Assembly: GCA_035530195.1 (NCBI GenBank)
Contig: DATKVG010000144.1
Span: forward strand, 1-12,691
Direction: 5' to 3'
DNA: 12,691 bases
Source: JAPLKX01 sp035530195
Lineage (GTDB): Bacteria; Hydrogenedentota; Hydrogenedentia; Hydrogenedentales; SLHB01
Shown: positions 1 through 5,909 of the stretch, piece by piece
Numbering within the stretch: the first letter of the stretch is position 1
How the letters are laid out: each line of letters starts with the position of its first letter
The notes under the pieces: model-generated
The model's input: only the letters and a program-made list of their open reading frames with translations
The model's database searches: none
What the model was told of the DNA's origin: nothing
Translations under genes and position numbers: made by a program

Positions 1-1
1 T

Positions 2-46
2 TTCCAGCGCCACATCTTCGACCTGCTCGGACTCAAGTGTGGATAG
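2..46 (+). CDS. possible 3' end of an unidentified gene cut by the window edge
   Basis: The frame starting at base 2 is open from the edge to a TAG stop and reads FQRHIFDLLGLKCG. Its codons end mostly in G or C, like the confident genes here, and such a gene would converge on the histidine kinase, leaving a 222-bp gap that holds the hairpin pair. Fourteen codons are too few to identify a family, and I do not recognise it. A competing reading is a minus-strand gene starting with ATG at 73 and running off the edge (begins MQVYWEQAF), but it has no Shine-Dalgarno sequence close to that ATG. Either may be chance. Confidence 0.25.
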   Translation, partial: FQRHIFDLLGLKCG

Positions 47-179
47 AAACGCCTGTTCCCAGTAAACCTGCATTTGAATACAAGGTTATTTCCCATGCAG
101 GATAAAACGTGCATTCGATCTGGCTCTGGAACTTCAGTTTAGTTGCGGTTCACCGCGCTGTGCTGTTTGCGTTTCTGTG

Positions 180-240
180 GACGCGACGTCCTCGTCGCGT
201 CATGTGGCACCACCCACTGAAGCGGCGAGGATGCCGCTTC
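180..240. repeat. inverted pair of REP-like hairpins
   Basis: Two perfect hairpins lie 17 bp apart. The first (180-201) has a 9-bp stem, GACGCGACG paired with CGTCGCGTC, closed by TCCT. The second (219-240) has an 8-bp stem, GAAGCGGC paired with GCCGCTTC, around GAGGAT. When the second is read on the minus strand it matches the first at 17 of 22 positions, and four of the five differences form two compensatory base-pair swaps. The two are therefore probably inverted copies of one structured repeat, as in REP/BIME elements. They lie 29 bp downstream of the histidine kinase stop codon. There is no T-run, so a simple intrinsic terminator is less likely. The rest of 47-268 holds nothing else I can support. 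Confidence 0.65.
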
Positions 241-268
241 CACGGCATCGCGCAAGAAGCAGATGTTA

Positions 269-1345
269 CTACAGGCGCATGCGCACTGGAATCCGCACCG
301 TGAACTGAGCCCCGCCTTCTTCGCGATTCCTGTACGACACGGTACCGCCGTGTGCCGTCACAATCCGGTGGCAGACTGCCAGGCCCAGGCCCGTGCCCGA
401 CTCTTTTCTGGTGAAAAACGGGCTGAAGATGTCGTCTTTCTCGCCGACATGGACGCCCGGGCCGTTGTCGATGATGTCAAACACGATGTCCTCGTCGTCT
501 TCGCGCACGTCTATTTCGATTTTACCGCCTTCATCGACCGCGTCTACGGCGTTCGCAATGATGTTATTCAGCGCCTGTGCCAGCATGTTCAAGTCCGCGC
601 GGACCTCGGGCAGAACGGGGCCGGGCCGCAGTTCAACGGTTACCTTTTTCTTCTCTGCGCGGCCCCCTGAAAGGGCGATGGCACGCTGCACTATCGCGTG
701 AGGCCCGCACAGGATCGGTTCGAGTTCAAACGGGCGCGCAAAACCCAGAAACTGCGATATGGACCGCTCCATTCTGTGCGATTCGTCTAATATGGCCAGG
801 ACGTTTTTCCGACGCGGGTCGCTTTCATCCATTTTCCGCTGGACCAGTTCCGCCAAGCCGCTGATCACGTTCAGGGGGTTGCGCAACTCGTGCACAACGC
901 CCGCCGTCAGCCCGCCGATCTGAGCCAGTTGCCGGTTCAGTTCCGCGGCCCGCTCGAGCGCCCGCCGCTCCGTCATGTCCACGAACAGGAACACCATCCC
1001 GTTGAAGTCCGCCGGACCCCGCAACAGCGAACCCGACAGGCCGATCTCTTTTCTTGATCCGTCCGGCTGGCGGACCACGACCTCCTGGCGCTCGAGCGGC
1101 CGGCGGGCGTTCAATGCGTTCTCCACGAACGCCCGGAACTCGGCCGGCAACGGCAGGCCCGAGACTCGCTCGCCGCGTGCCAGCGCCTCGAGCGGCACGT
1201 CGAGGTTCTCGGCCGCGGCCTCATTCGCCAACAAGAGGCGCTGGTTCGAGTCAAAAACCATGACGCCGCTCAACAGGCTGTCGATGGTGCTTTGTTCAGC
1301 CTTCCCGCCGCTGTCAACTTCTGGTAGTTTGTTCATGCTCTCCAT
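269..1345 (-). CDS. cytoplasmic PAS-domain sensor histidine kinase
   Basis: The protein is 358 residues with no membrane segment or signal peptide, so it should sense an intracellular cue. Residues about 20-125 form a PAS-like sensor domain. The dimerisation/phosphoacceptor domain carries the H-box VVHELRNPLN with the phosphorylated histidine at 152. The ATPase domain has the N-box (LNNIIANAVDAV, 259-270), G1 box DNGPGV (293-298), F box FSPFFT (307-312) and G2 box GTGLGL (317-322). All catalytic boxes are intact, of the NtrB/ZraS-like type. No response regulator lies beside it here, so its partner is unknown. It starts 37 bp after the rsmA stop in the same direction, so co-transcription is likely. 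The start is uncertain: ATG at 1345 has only a weak AGG upstream, while an in-frame ATG at 1336 follows GGAGAG at a short distance. Confidence 0.93.
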   Translation of the reverse strand: MESMNKLPEVDSGGKAEQSTIDSLLSGVMVFDSNQRLLLANEAAAENLDVPLEALARGERVSGLPLPAEFRAFVENALNARRPLERQEVVVRQPDGSRKEIGLSGSLLRGPADFNGMVFLFVDMTERRALERAAELNRQLAQIGGLTAGVVHELRNPLNVISGLAELVQRKMDESDPRRKNVLAILDESHRMERSISQFLGFARPFELEPILCGPHAIVQRAIALSGGRAEKKKVTVELRPGPVLPEVRADLNMLAQALNNIIANAVDAVDEGGKIEIDVREDDEDIVFDIIDNGPGVHVGEKDDIFSPFFTRKESGTGLGLAVCHRIVTAHGGTVSYRNREEGGAQFTVRIPVRMRL

Positions 1346-1359
1346 CCGCCTATTCAGCG

Positions 1360-1396
1360 CGCCTTAGGAAAGGCGCGTCGCCTTAGGAAAGGCGCG
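1360..1396 (-). repeat. 19-bp tandem duplication with hairpins at the rsmA stop codon
   Basis: The 18-mer CGCCTTAGGAAAGGCGCG occurs at 1360-1377 and again at 1379-1396, a 19-bp period. Each copy folds: CGCCTT pairs with AAGGCG around AGGA, and the stem of the left copy extends to 8 bp (1358-1365 with 1370-1377). The right copy contains the rsmA stop codon (TAA, 1383-1385) and its last codons, so the duplication spans the end of the coding region. Within the rsmA 3' end, GGCGCGCC occurs twice (1391-1398 and 1406-1413), adding further self-pairing potential. It sits between rsmA and the kinase and might act as an mRNA processing or attenuation structure. That role is inference. Confidence 0.7.
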
Positions 1397-2234
1397 CCTT
1401 TATCTGGCGCGCCAGCGCCGCGAATTCCTCGATGCTCAGCGTCTGCGGCCGCCGTCCCGGGTCGATGCCCGTCGCCTCGAACGCCTGATTCACAATCTCC
1501 TGCGGCGCGCCAAACACGCCGGTTTTGGTCAACGAGTTGCGCAGGGTTTTCCGCCGTTGTGAAAAGGCGGACCGCACCAGCCCCATCAGGAACTTGGATT
1601 CGAGATCCGGGTACAGGGGCTTATCCCGCAGCCGGATTCGGACCACCGCGCTGTCCACGTTGGGCTGTGGCACGAAACACGTCCGCGGCACCCGGTGCAC
1701 GATGTCTATTTCACTGTACAGGTTGAGCGCGAGCGCAAGGATCCCGTACTCGCGCGTGTTGATCTTGGACGCCATCCGCAACGCCACCTCCTCCTGAACC
1801 ATCACGACCAGCCGCTCGAAGTGGAGCGGCGATTCAAGGAAGTGAAACAGGATCGGCGTCGTGATGTAGTACGGAAGGTTTGAAACCATCTTATAGGTGT
1901 CGCCGCCCGGAATGAACTCGTCGATCAGTTTCGGCAGGCTGTGGTTGAGGATGTCGCCCCGGAACAGTTTCACGTTTTCGGTGGCGCCAAACTGGTCCTC
2001 GAGCGCCGGCATGAACGACGTATCGATTTCGACGGCCAGCACGGCCCCGGCTTTCGCGGCGAGATATCGCGTCAGCGCACCCAGCCCCGCACCAACCTCG
2101 ACCACATAATCCTTTTCCGAGAGCGCCGCGGCTTCTGTCATGATTCGGTTGATGTTGTCGTCCAGCAGCAGGTTCTGACCGAGCCGCTTCTTGAAATTTA
2201 TCCCGTATTTTCGGCAAAGGTCCCGAAGATTCAT
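1383..2234 (-). CDS. rsmA: 16S rRNA (A1518/A1519-N6)-dimethyltransferase RsmA/KsgA
   Basis: RsmA uses S-adenosylmethionine to dimethylate the two adjacent adenines in the 3' terminal loop of 16S rRNA, a late step in small-subunit assembly. The 283-residue length is normal for the family. The protein opens with the family's KKRLGQNLL segment (15-23). It has the SAM-binding motif VEVGAGLGALT (45-55), the acidic ribose ligand E69 in AVEID, D94 in FRGD, the catalytic NLPYY (119-123), and the conserved FVPQPNVDSAVV (187-198) and SAFSQRRKTLRN segments. The start is well supported: GGGAG lies 5-6 bases before ATG at 2234. A perfect TATAAT lies just upstream. The histidine kinase follows in the same direction. 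The stop codon falls inside a tandem duplication. Confidence 0.97.
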   Translation of the reverse strand: MNLRDLCRKYGINFKKRLGQNLLLDDNINRIMTEAAALSEKDYVVEVGAGLGALTRYLAAKAGAVLAVEIDTSFMPALEDQFGATENVKLFRGDILNHSLPKLIDEFIPGGDTYKMVSNLPYYITTPILFHFLESPLHFERLVVMVQEEVALRMASKINTREYGILALALNLYSEIDIVHRVPRTCFVPQPNVDSAVVRIRLRDKPLYPDLESKFLMGLVRSAFSQRRKTLRNSLTKTGVFGAPQEIVNQAFEATGIDPGRRPQTLSIEEFAALARQIKARLS

Positions 2235-2249
2235 AAAGTCTCCCTAGCC

Positions 2250-2255
2250 ATTATA
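2250..2255 (-). promoter_or_regulatory. possible -10 box upstream of rsmA
   Basis: On the minus strand a perfect TATAAT lies 15 bp before the rsmA start codon, immediately ahead of the Shine-Dalgarno GGGAG. No good -35 box is found 16-18 bp upstream, where the 9-bp GATC repeat ends. The leader would be very short. This is a weak call: either an activator-dependent promoter or a chance match. Confidence 0.3.
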
Positions 2256-2271
2256 CAGGATAGAGACAGGA

Positions 2272-2298
2272 CGGATCGGTCGGATCGGTCGGATCAGA
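2272..2298. repeat. 9-bp tandem repeat, unit CGGATCGGT, copy 1 of a dispersed family
   Basis: Three consecutive 9-bp units occupy 2272-2280, 2281-2289 and 2290-2298. The first two are identical (CGGATCGGT); the third diverges at its last three bases. Each contains GATC. The tract fills most of the 75-bp gap between the end of the sugar isomerase gene and the rsmA start. A second tract of the same unit, also entered through AGGACGGATC, lies at 4522-4557. Confidence 0.8.
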
Positions 2299-2309
2299 AC
2301 TATACCGCG

Positions 2310-3092
2310 TTATTTCTGGGGATACTTGTAGTTGCCGGTGTAGAGGTCGTAGAGCGTGCGGTAGTATTTCATGAACCGTTCCGGCTCGGGGTTGTACGCG
2401 ATTTCCGCCAGGCAATAGCCGGGGTAGTTGATCGCCTTGAGGTTGTCGAACAATTGCTGCCACGGATACTGGTAGACGCCGATTTCCGTGATGTGGACGA
2501 GCGCGATCTTGTCTTTGAGCAGGTCGAAATTCGCCTGGATGCTGCCGTTCGCATCCTGCTCGCCCGAGTTCGAGTTCCAACAGACCAGCGCGTTCGGGTG
2601 GTTGGCGGCATCCATGATTTTCCGGATGTTGGGCGGGTTTGACGATTCCTTGCCGTGTACCTCGAGCCGCACCTGGACGCCGATGCCTTCTGCGAACGTC
2701 GCCACCTGCCGCAGCGCGAGTCCGATCTGCTCGCAGGTTTTGTCGACGCCGATGTCGCTCCGGATTCCGTTGGGCCGCACCTTGATGCCGGGAGAACCGA
2801 GGTCGGCCGCGAGTTGCGCCCACGCAATGCTTTCCTCGATGTTTTTCTTCACTTCCGCGGGGTTTTTCGAGTGGAACTCGCACGCGGTGCCGAGCCCGGC
2901 AATTTCGATGCCGGAATCCGCGAACAGTTTCTTCACTTCATTGCGCTGGTTCTTATCGAGGTCGAGTTCGACCTTGTGGGCGTGCGTCGTACGCAACTCG
3001 ACGCCCTCGAGGCCGGTCTCTTTGCAGAACTTGATCAGCGCCGGGCAATCCATGTCCTTGCCCATGTTGTATGTCACCATCCCGAGTTTCAT
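2310..3092 (-). CDS. sugar phosphate isomerase/epimerase, xylose isomerase-like TIM barrel
   Basis: With the ATG at 3092 the protein is 260 residues, a typical length for the AP-endonuclease-2/xylose-isomerase-like TIM-barrel family, whose members isomerise or epimerise sugars with a divalent metal. Visible barrel-strand ends are LEGVELR (28-34), VRLEVHGKE (141-149), LVCWNSNSG (169-177), LVHITE (198-203) and CLAEI (227-231). The likely metal ligands are E144, H200 and E230, with N173 or N175 where many relatives have Asp. The start is set by an excellent Shine-Dalgarno (AAGGGAGGT, 3102-3110); GTG at 3095 is equally possible and adds one residue. A longer upstream frame reads into the palindromic element and is unlikely. 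It follows the AGE-type epimerase gene in the same direction, so the two probably serve one sugar pathway. The substrate is unknown. Confidence 0.88.
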   Translation of the reverse strand: MKLGMVTYNMGKDMDCPALIKFCKETGLEGVELRTTHAHKVELDLDKNQRNEVKKLFADSGIEIAGLGTACEFHSKNPAEVKKNIEESIAWAQLAADLGSPGIKVRPNGIRSDIGVDKTCEQIGLALRQVATFAEGIGVQVRLEVHGKESSNPPNIRKIMDAANHPNALVCWNSNSGEQDANGSIQANFDLLKDKIALVHITEIGVYQYPWQQLFDNLKAINYPGYCLAEIAYNPEPERFMKYYRTLYDLYTGNYKYPQK

Positions 3093-3101
3093 CACGAGTC
3101 T

Positions 3102-3110
3102 ACCTCCCTT
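3102..3110 (-). promoter_or_regulatory. strong Shine-Dalgarno of the sugar isomerase gene
   Basis: AAGGGAGGT on the minus strand ends 9 bases before ATG 3092 and 6 bases before GTG 3095. It rules out the longer reading frame that would begin inside the upstream palindrome. Confidence 0.75.
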
Positions 3111-3116
3111 GGCCGC

Positions 3117-3180
3117 GAAAAGCGGGGACAGGCACGCTTTTCCCAAACTGCCGCAAAAAGCGAGCCAGTCCCCGTTTTTT
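3117..3180. repeat. long near-perfect palindromic element between the two sugar genes
   Basis: The arms pair as CGGGGAC (3123-3129) with GTCCCCG (3168-3174), GGC (3131-3133) with GCC (3164-3166), and CGCTTTT (3135-3141) with AAAAGCG (3156-3162), separated only by two symmetric A-A mismatches. A/T runs at 3118-3121 and 3176-3179 extend the stem further. The loop is about 14 nt. The element fills the gap from just after the epimerase stop to just before the isomerase Shine-Dalgarno. Its GGGGACAGGCACGC-type arm resembles the short palindromes I know to be dispersed around RAYT-type (Y1) transposases, so it is probably a mobile REP-like unit. It could also moderate read-through or stabilise the mRNA. 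T-runs flank both sides. Confidence 0.75.
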
Positions 3181-3182
3181 GC

Positions 3183-4448
3183 TCAGCACTTGCCAACGAT
3201 TTGTTTAAGCCGTTTTTCGCACTGAATCATCGAGCGCACCGTATGGTAGTTGATTTTCCAGGCGTGCGCCATGTGCTCCCAGAGGCGCTTGTTGTTTTCG
3301 TCAAACAACGGCCACCACTCGCCGACTTCGTGGTTGATCATGTGGTCCATCACAAACCGGTGTACCTTTTCGTAGGCATCCAGGTACTGCGTCTCGCCGA
3401 ACAGGATGTAGGCGTCGAGCAGGCCCACCAGGACCTCTGCCTGCTGCCAGAACTCCTTGTTTTTCTCGCGGGCCGGCCCGTCGTGGGGTCCTTCGCAATA
3501 CACGCCGCCGCGCTCCCAATCGACGCCGTACCGGGCGCAGTGGTCGAAGATCTTTTTCATTCCGGGCTTGTACTTCTCGATGTCGAGCCCGAGGATGTTT
3601 ATGGTGTGCTTGAGCAGCCAGGCAAACTCGACATTATGGCCGAAACTGGTGTTGTTCATGGGCCGGCCTTCCTGGTCGTCGACGTCGCGGTCCGCGCCCC
3701 ACACGTCCTTGAACAAAATCGCCCGCAGCGGCTGCCAGTCGAGGGCAAACTGGGCGATGCCGGTGCCGAACTCGGGGTGGATGATTCGCTTGAATATCAG
3801 GTCGATGATTTCCTGCGTGCGTTCCTTGTACCGGGGGTTTTTCGTGGCCTCGTAGAGGTTCGTCATGGCTTCCATGAGGTGCATATGGATGTCGAACGAC
3901 TTCCGGTCGCCGCCGTACACGCCGGGCCGTTTCTTGCCCCAGTCCCGGTCGAGAAACTCGTAATACCCGCCGTAGCAGTTGTCGGCGACCTGGGTCTGGA
4001 GGGCCGTATAGGTTTTCATGGCGTATTCGAGCCCGCGCGGGTCGCCGGACGCCATCCCGTACTCGGACATGGCGTAGATGCCGAACGACGTGCCGTAGCT
4101 CAGCTTGCTGGGATTGACGACCTTGCCGTCCTGCTCGCAGGTCCAGAACCAGCCGCCGTGCTCCTTATCCCACAAGTGGTCGATGGCGAAATCGACTCCC
4201 TGCCGGGCGATGTCGAGGAATTCCTGGCCGCCGTACCCGGCCCGGAACGCGCTCGAATAGGTGAAAATCATGCGCAACTGGCAGATGAGCGTCTTGAGGG
4301 TTTCGCCGGTCGGGTTGCCGTTCTTGTCCAGGTACGTGAGGAAGCCGCCGTACTTCTGATCCACCCCGTGGGTGGTCCAGAACGGTAGTAATTCCTTGTG
4401 CAGATGGTCTTGGACTTCCTGCAGAAAGACTTTGCTCCGCTGTGACAT
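3183..4448 (-). CDS. N-acylglucosamine/cellobiose 2-epimerase family protein
   Basis: This 421-residue protein is an (alpha/alpha)6-barrel AGE-superfamily enzyme, which epimerises sugars at C2 without a nucleotide sugar. The N-terminus reads FWTTHGVDQKYGGFLTYLD (23-41), typical of the family. Candidate catalytic residues are R59 (QLRM), H188/H190 (DIHMHLMEAMTNLY), H271 (SFGHNVEFAWLL) and H402 (INYHTVRS). The 131-residue spacing from H271 to H402 equals the spacing I recall between the two catalytic histidines of cellobiose 2-epimerases. Residues about 242-267 look like an acidic insertion before H271. There is no signal peptide, so it is cytoplasmic. ATG 4448 is preceded by GGGAGA (4455-4460). 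It is followed by the sugar isomerase gene. Cellobiose, mannobiose, N-acylglucosamine or another sugar are all possible substrates. Confidence 0.9.
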   Translation of the reverse strand: MSQRSKVFLQEVQDHLHKELLPFWTTHGVDQKYGGFLTYLDKNGNPTGETLKTLICQLRMIFTYSSAFRAGYGGQEFLDIARQGVDFAIDHLWDKEHGGWFWTCEQDGKVVNPSKLSYGTSFGIYAMSEYGMASGDPRGLEYAMKTYTALQTQVADNCYGGYYEFLDRDWGKKRPGVYGGDRKSFDIHMHLMEAMTNLYEATKNPRYKERTQEIIDLIFKRIIHPEFGTGIAQFALDWQPLRAILFKDVWGADRDVDDQEGRPMNNTSFGHNVEFAWLLKHTINILGLDIEKYKPGMKKIFDHCARYGVDWERGGVYCEGPHDGPAREKNKEFWQQAEVLVGLLDAYILFGETQYLDAYEKVHRFVMDHMINHEVGEWWPLFDENNKRLWEHMAHAWKINYHTVRSMIQCEKRLKQIVGKC

Positions 4449-4478
4449 GTGAAATCTCCCATGATGATGTTGGCCAAG

Positions 4479-4507
4479 AGTCTAGTGATCCCCGCAAAAA
4501 AAGGCAA
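4479..4507 (-). promoter_or_regulatory. possible sigma-70 promoter for the sugar epimerase gene
   Basis: On the minus strand TTGCCT (-35, 4502-4507) and TAGACT (-10, 4479-4484) are separated by 17 bp, each matching consensus at 4 of 6 positions. The predicted start lies about 25 bp ahead of the ATG at 4448, leaving room for the Shine-Dalgarno. The GATC repeat tract lies directly upstream of the -35 box. Sequence match only. Confidence 0.35.
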
Positions 4508-4521
4508 GAGGACCAATAGGA

Positions 4522-4557
4522 CGGATCAGACAGATCGGTCGGATCCGGCGGATCGAA
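4522..4557. repeat. 9-bp GATC tandem repeat, copy 2 of the dispersed family
   Basis: Four consecutive 9-bp units (4522-4530, 4531-4539, 4540-4548, 4549-4557) fit a loose consensus CGGATCGGT, each with GATC in the same register. The units are more diverged than in the tract at 2272-2298. It occupies the gap between the end of the adaptor gene and the promoter candidate of the epimerase gene. A small hairpin (AACCT 4556-4560 with AGGTT 4565-4569, loop GCAA) adjoins it. Without a T-run that hairpin is not a convincing terminator. Confidence 0.75.
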
Positions 4558-4583
4558 CCTGCAAAGGTTTAGGGGGTCTTGGC

Positions 4584-5909
4584 CTATGGGCTTGTGGGGC
4601 GGACCCGCGCGCCCTCCTCCAGGTCGGACCGATGCTCGGTGATGACGATGTCGCCTTGGTTGAGTCCGTCGAGGATTTCGGCCCAGTCGTCGCTTCTGAG
4701 GCCGACGGTGACCGGGGTGAGAAGAGCGCGGCGGTTTTCGACTTTGAATACGAACCAGTTATCGGCGCGGCGGAACACGGCTCGGTCGGGTATAGCGAGT
4801 GTGTTTTGGCTGACGGCGGTAATGATTCGTGCGTCGAGGCTGGTTCCAGGTCGGAGTTGGAGTTGTGAGTTGTCGAACTGGGCGATGACGCGTACGCGCT
4901 GCTGCTCGATGCCGAGGGCCGAGATTATACTGAACCCGGCGGGATAGATTTGGGCGACCTGGCCGGTGACGACCTGGCCACCGACGGCGCGGCCGCTGAT
5001 TTCAACCGGATTGCCCACGGCCACTCGGGGGACCTCCTCGGACAACACGTCAATCTGGAGTTCGACGCCTTGGAGATTGCCGAGCACCAGCAAGGGGGCG
5101 CCGGCCGGCAGGAACACGCCGCCCTCGACGTGTCTTTCGAGAACGGTTCCGGTAAGTGGCGCACGGATTTCGGCTTTTGCGAGGTTATTTTGCAGCGATG
5201 CGAGGTTTGCGTGGAGGCTTTCGATCTCGGCGCGGTATACGTCGCGCTGGTATTCGTTGTCGTCGATGGACGCCTCGAGACTTGCGGCCTGGAGTTCGGC
5301 GGCACGCTGGTCTTTTCGAGCGGCATCGACGGACGCCTGTTGCCTTTGAATCTCCTGGGTGAGATTTTGGAGGCGCAATTGCGCATCTTCCAAGGTCCGC
5401 TTGCTGACGATGCTTTGTTCCAACAGGCTCTTCTGCCGCTCGAGCTCGCGCTGCGCGTCGGCGAAATTGGTTCGTGCGGTTTCGAGGTTTTGCTGAGCTA
5501 TTTTGACGGCGTCGGCGGCCTGTGCGGCCCTGACGTGGGCCGCTTCGATATCTTCGGGCTTTGGCCGGACCGCGTCGATGCCCTCGGTTTGGGCTCGCGC
5601 CTGTTCGATCCGGGCTTCGAGACTTCGTATCTCCTGTTGGATATCGAACACTTCGATGGTGGCCAGGACTTGTTCTTCTTCGACGTGGTCTCCGGGCTCG
5701 ACCGGGATGCGGCTGACGGTGCCGGAGAGGGGCATGTCGACGGTAAACGTACGGGGCAGGCGTGTCTCGGCGTCTTCCAGGATGAACTCGCGGACGTCCC
5801 GGCGCTGGACCGGCGCGGTTTCAACGGTGAGCGGCGGGTTGTGCAACGCCAGCCACAGCGCCGCCGCAACCACCACGGCCAGAACCGCCACTATCAGGTA
5901 GCGTTTCAT
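4584..5909 (-). CDS. HlyD/MacA-type periplasmic adaptor of an ABC exporter
   Basis: This 441-residue membrane fusion protein should link the inner-membrane ABC transporter to an outer-membrane channel. A single N-terminal membrane anchor spans about residues 4-22. The first lipoyl half-motif (LSGTVSRIPVEPGDHV, 61-76) and the second (AEIRAPLTGTVLERHV, 246-261) flank a long alpha-helical hairpin (about 90-245) rich in Gln, Glu and Ala heptads, which is the part that meets a TolC-like partner. A beta-barrel and membrane-proximal region follow, with the usual LRPGTSLDARI and LAIPDRAVF segments. The start ATG overlaps the permease stop by 4 bp (ATGA), with AAGGAG 5 bases ahead, which indicates translational coupling. 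No outer-membrane factor gene lies in the window, so that component must be encoded elsewhere. Confidence 0.93.
   Translation of the reverse strand: MKRYLIVAVLAVVVAAALWLALHNPPLTVETAPVQRRDVREFILEDAETRLPRTFTVDMPLSGTVSRIPVEPGDHVEEEQVLATIEVFDIQQEIRSLEARIEQARAQTEGIDAVRPKPEDIEAAHVRAAQAADAVKIAQQNLETARTNFADAQRELERQKSLLEQSIVSKRTLEDAQLRLQNLTQEIQRQQASVDAARKDQRAAELQAASLEASIDDNEYQRDVYRAEIESLHANLASLQNNLAKAEIRAPLTGTVLERHVEGGVFLPAGAPLLVLGNLQGVELQIDVLSEEVPRVAVGNPVEISGRAVGGQVVTGQVAQIYPAGFSIISALGIEQQRVRVIAQFDNSQLQLRPGTSLDARIITAVSQNTLAIPDRAVFRRADNWFVFKVENRRALLTPVTVGLRSDDWAEILDGLNQGDIVITEHRSDLEEGARVRPTSP

Noticed and set aside
1..73. Minus-strand frame starting with ATG at 73 and running off the left edge
   Set aside because: Only 24 codons are visible, no ribosome binding site is near, and a plus-strand tail with more GC-rich third positions occupies the same bases. 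It cannot be decided from this window.
3093..3146. 18-residue N-terminal extension of the sugar isomerase
   Set aside because: It would start within the palindromic element, while an excellent Shine-Dalgarno precedes the internal start at 3092/3095.
2655..4388. 577-codon plus-strand open frame
   Set aside because: It is antisense to two clearly identifiable minus-strand genes (sugar isomerase and epimerase), whose motifs are intact. Long antisense frames are expected in GC-rich coding DNA.
4495..4507. Seven-A run (T-run on the minus strand) as terminator of the adaptor operon
   Set aside because: No GC-rich hairpin directly precedes the T-run on the minus strand, and the run fits better as promoter spacer.
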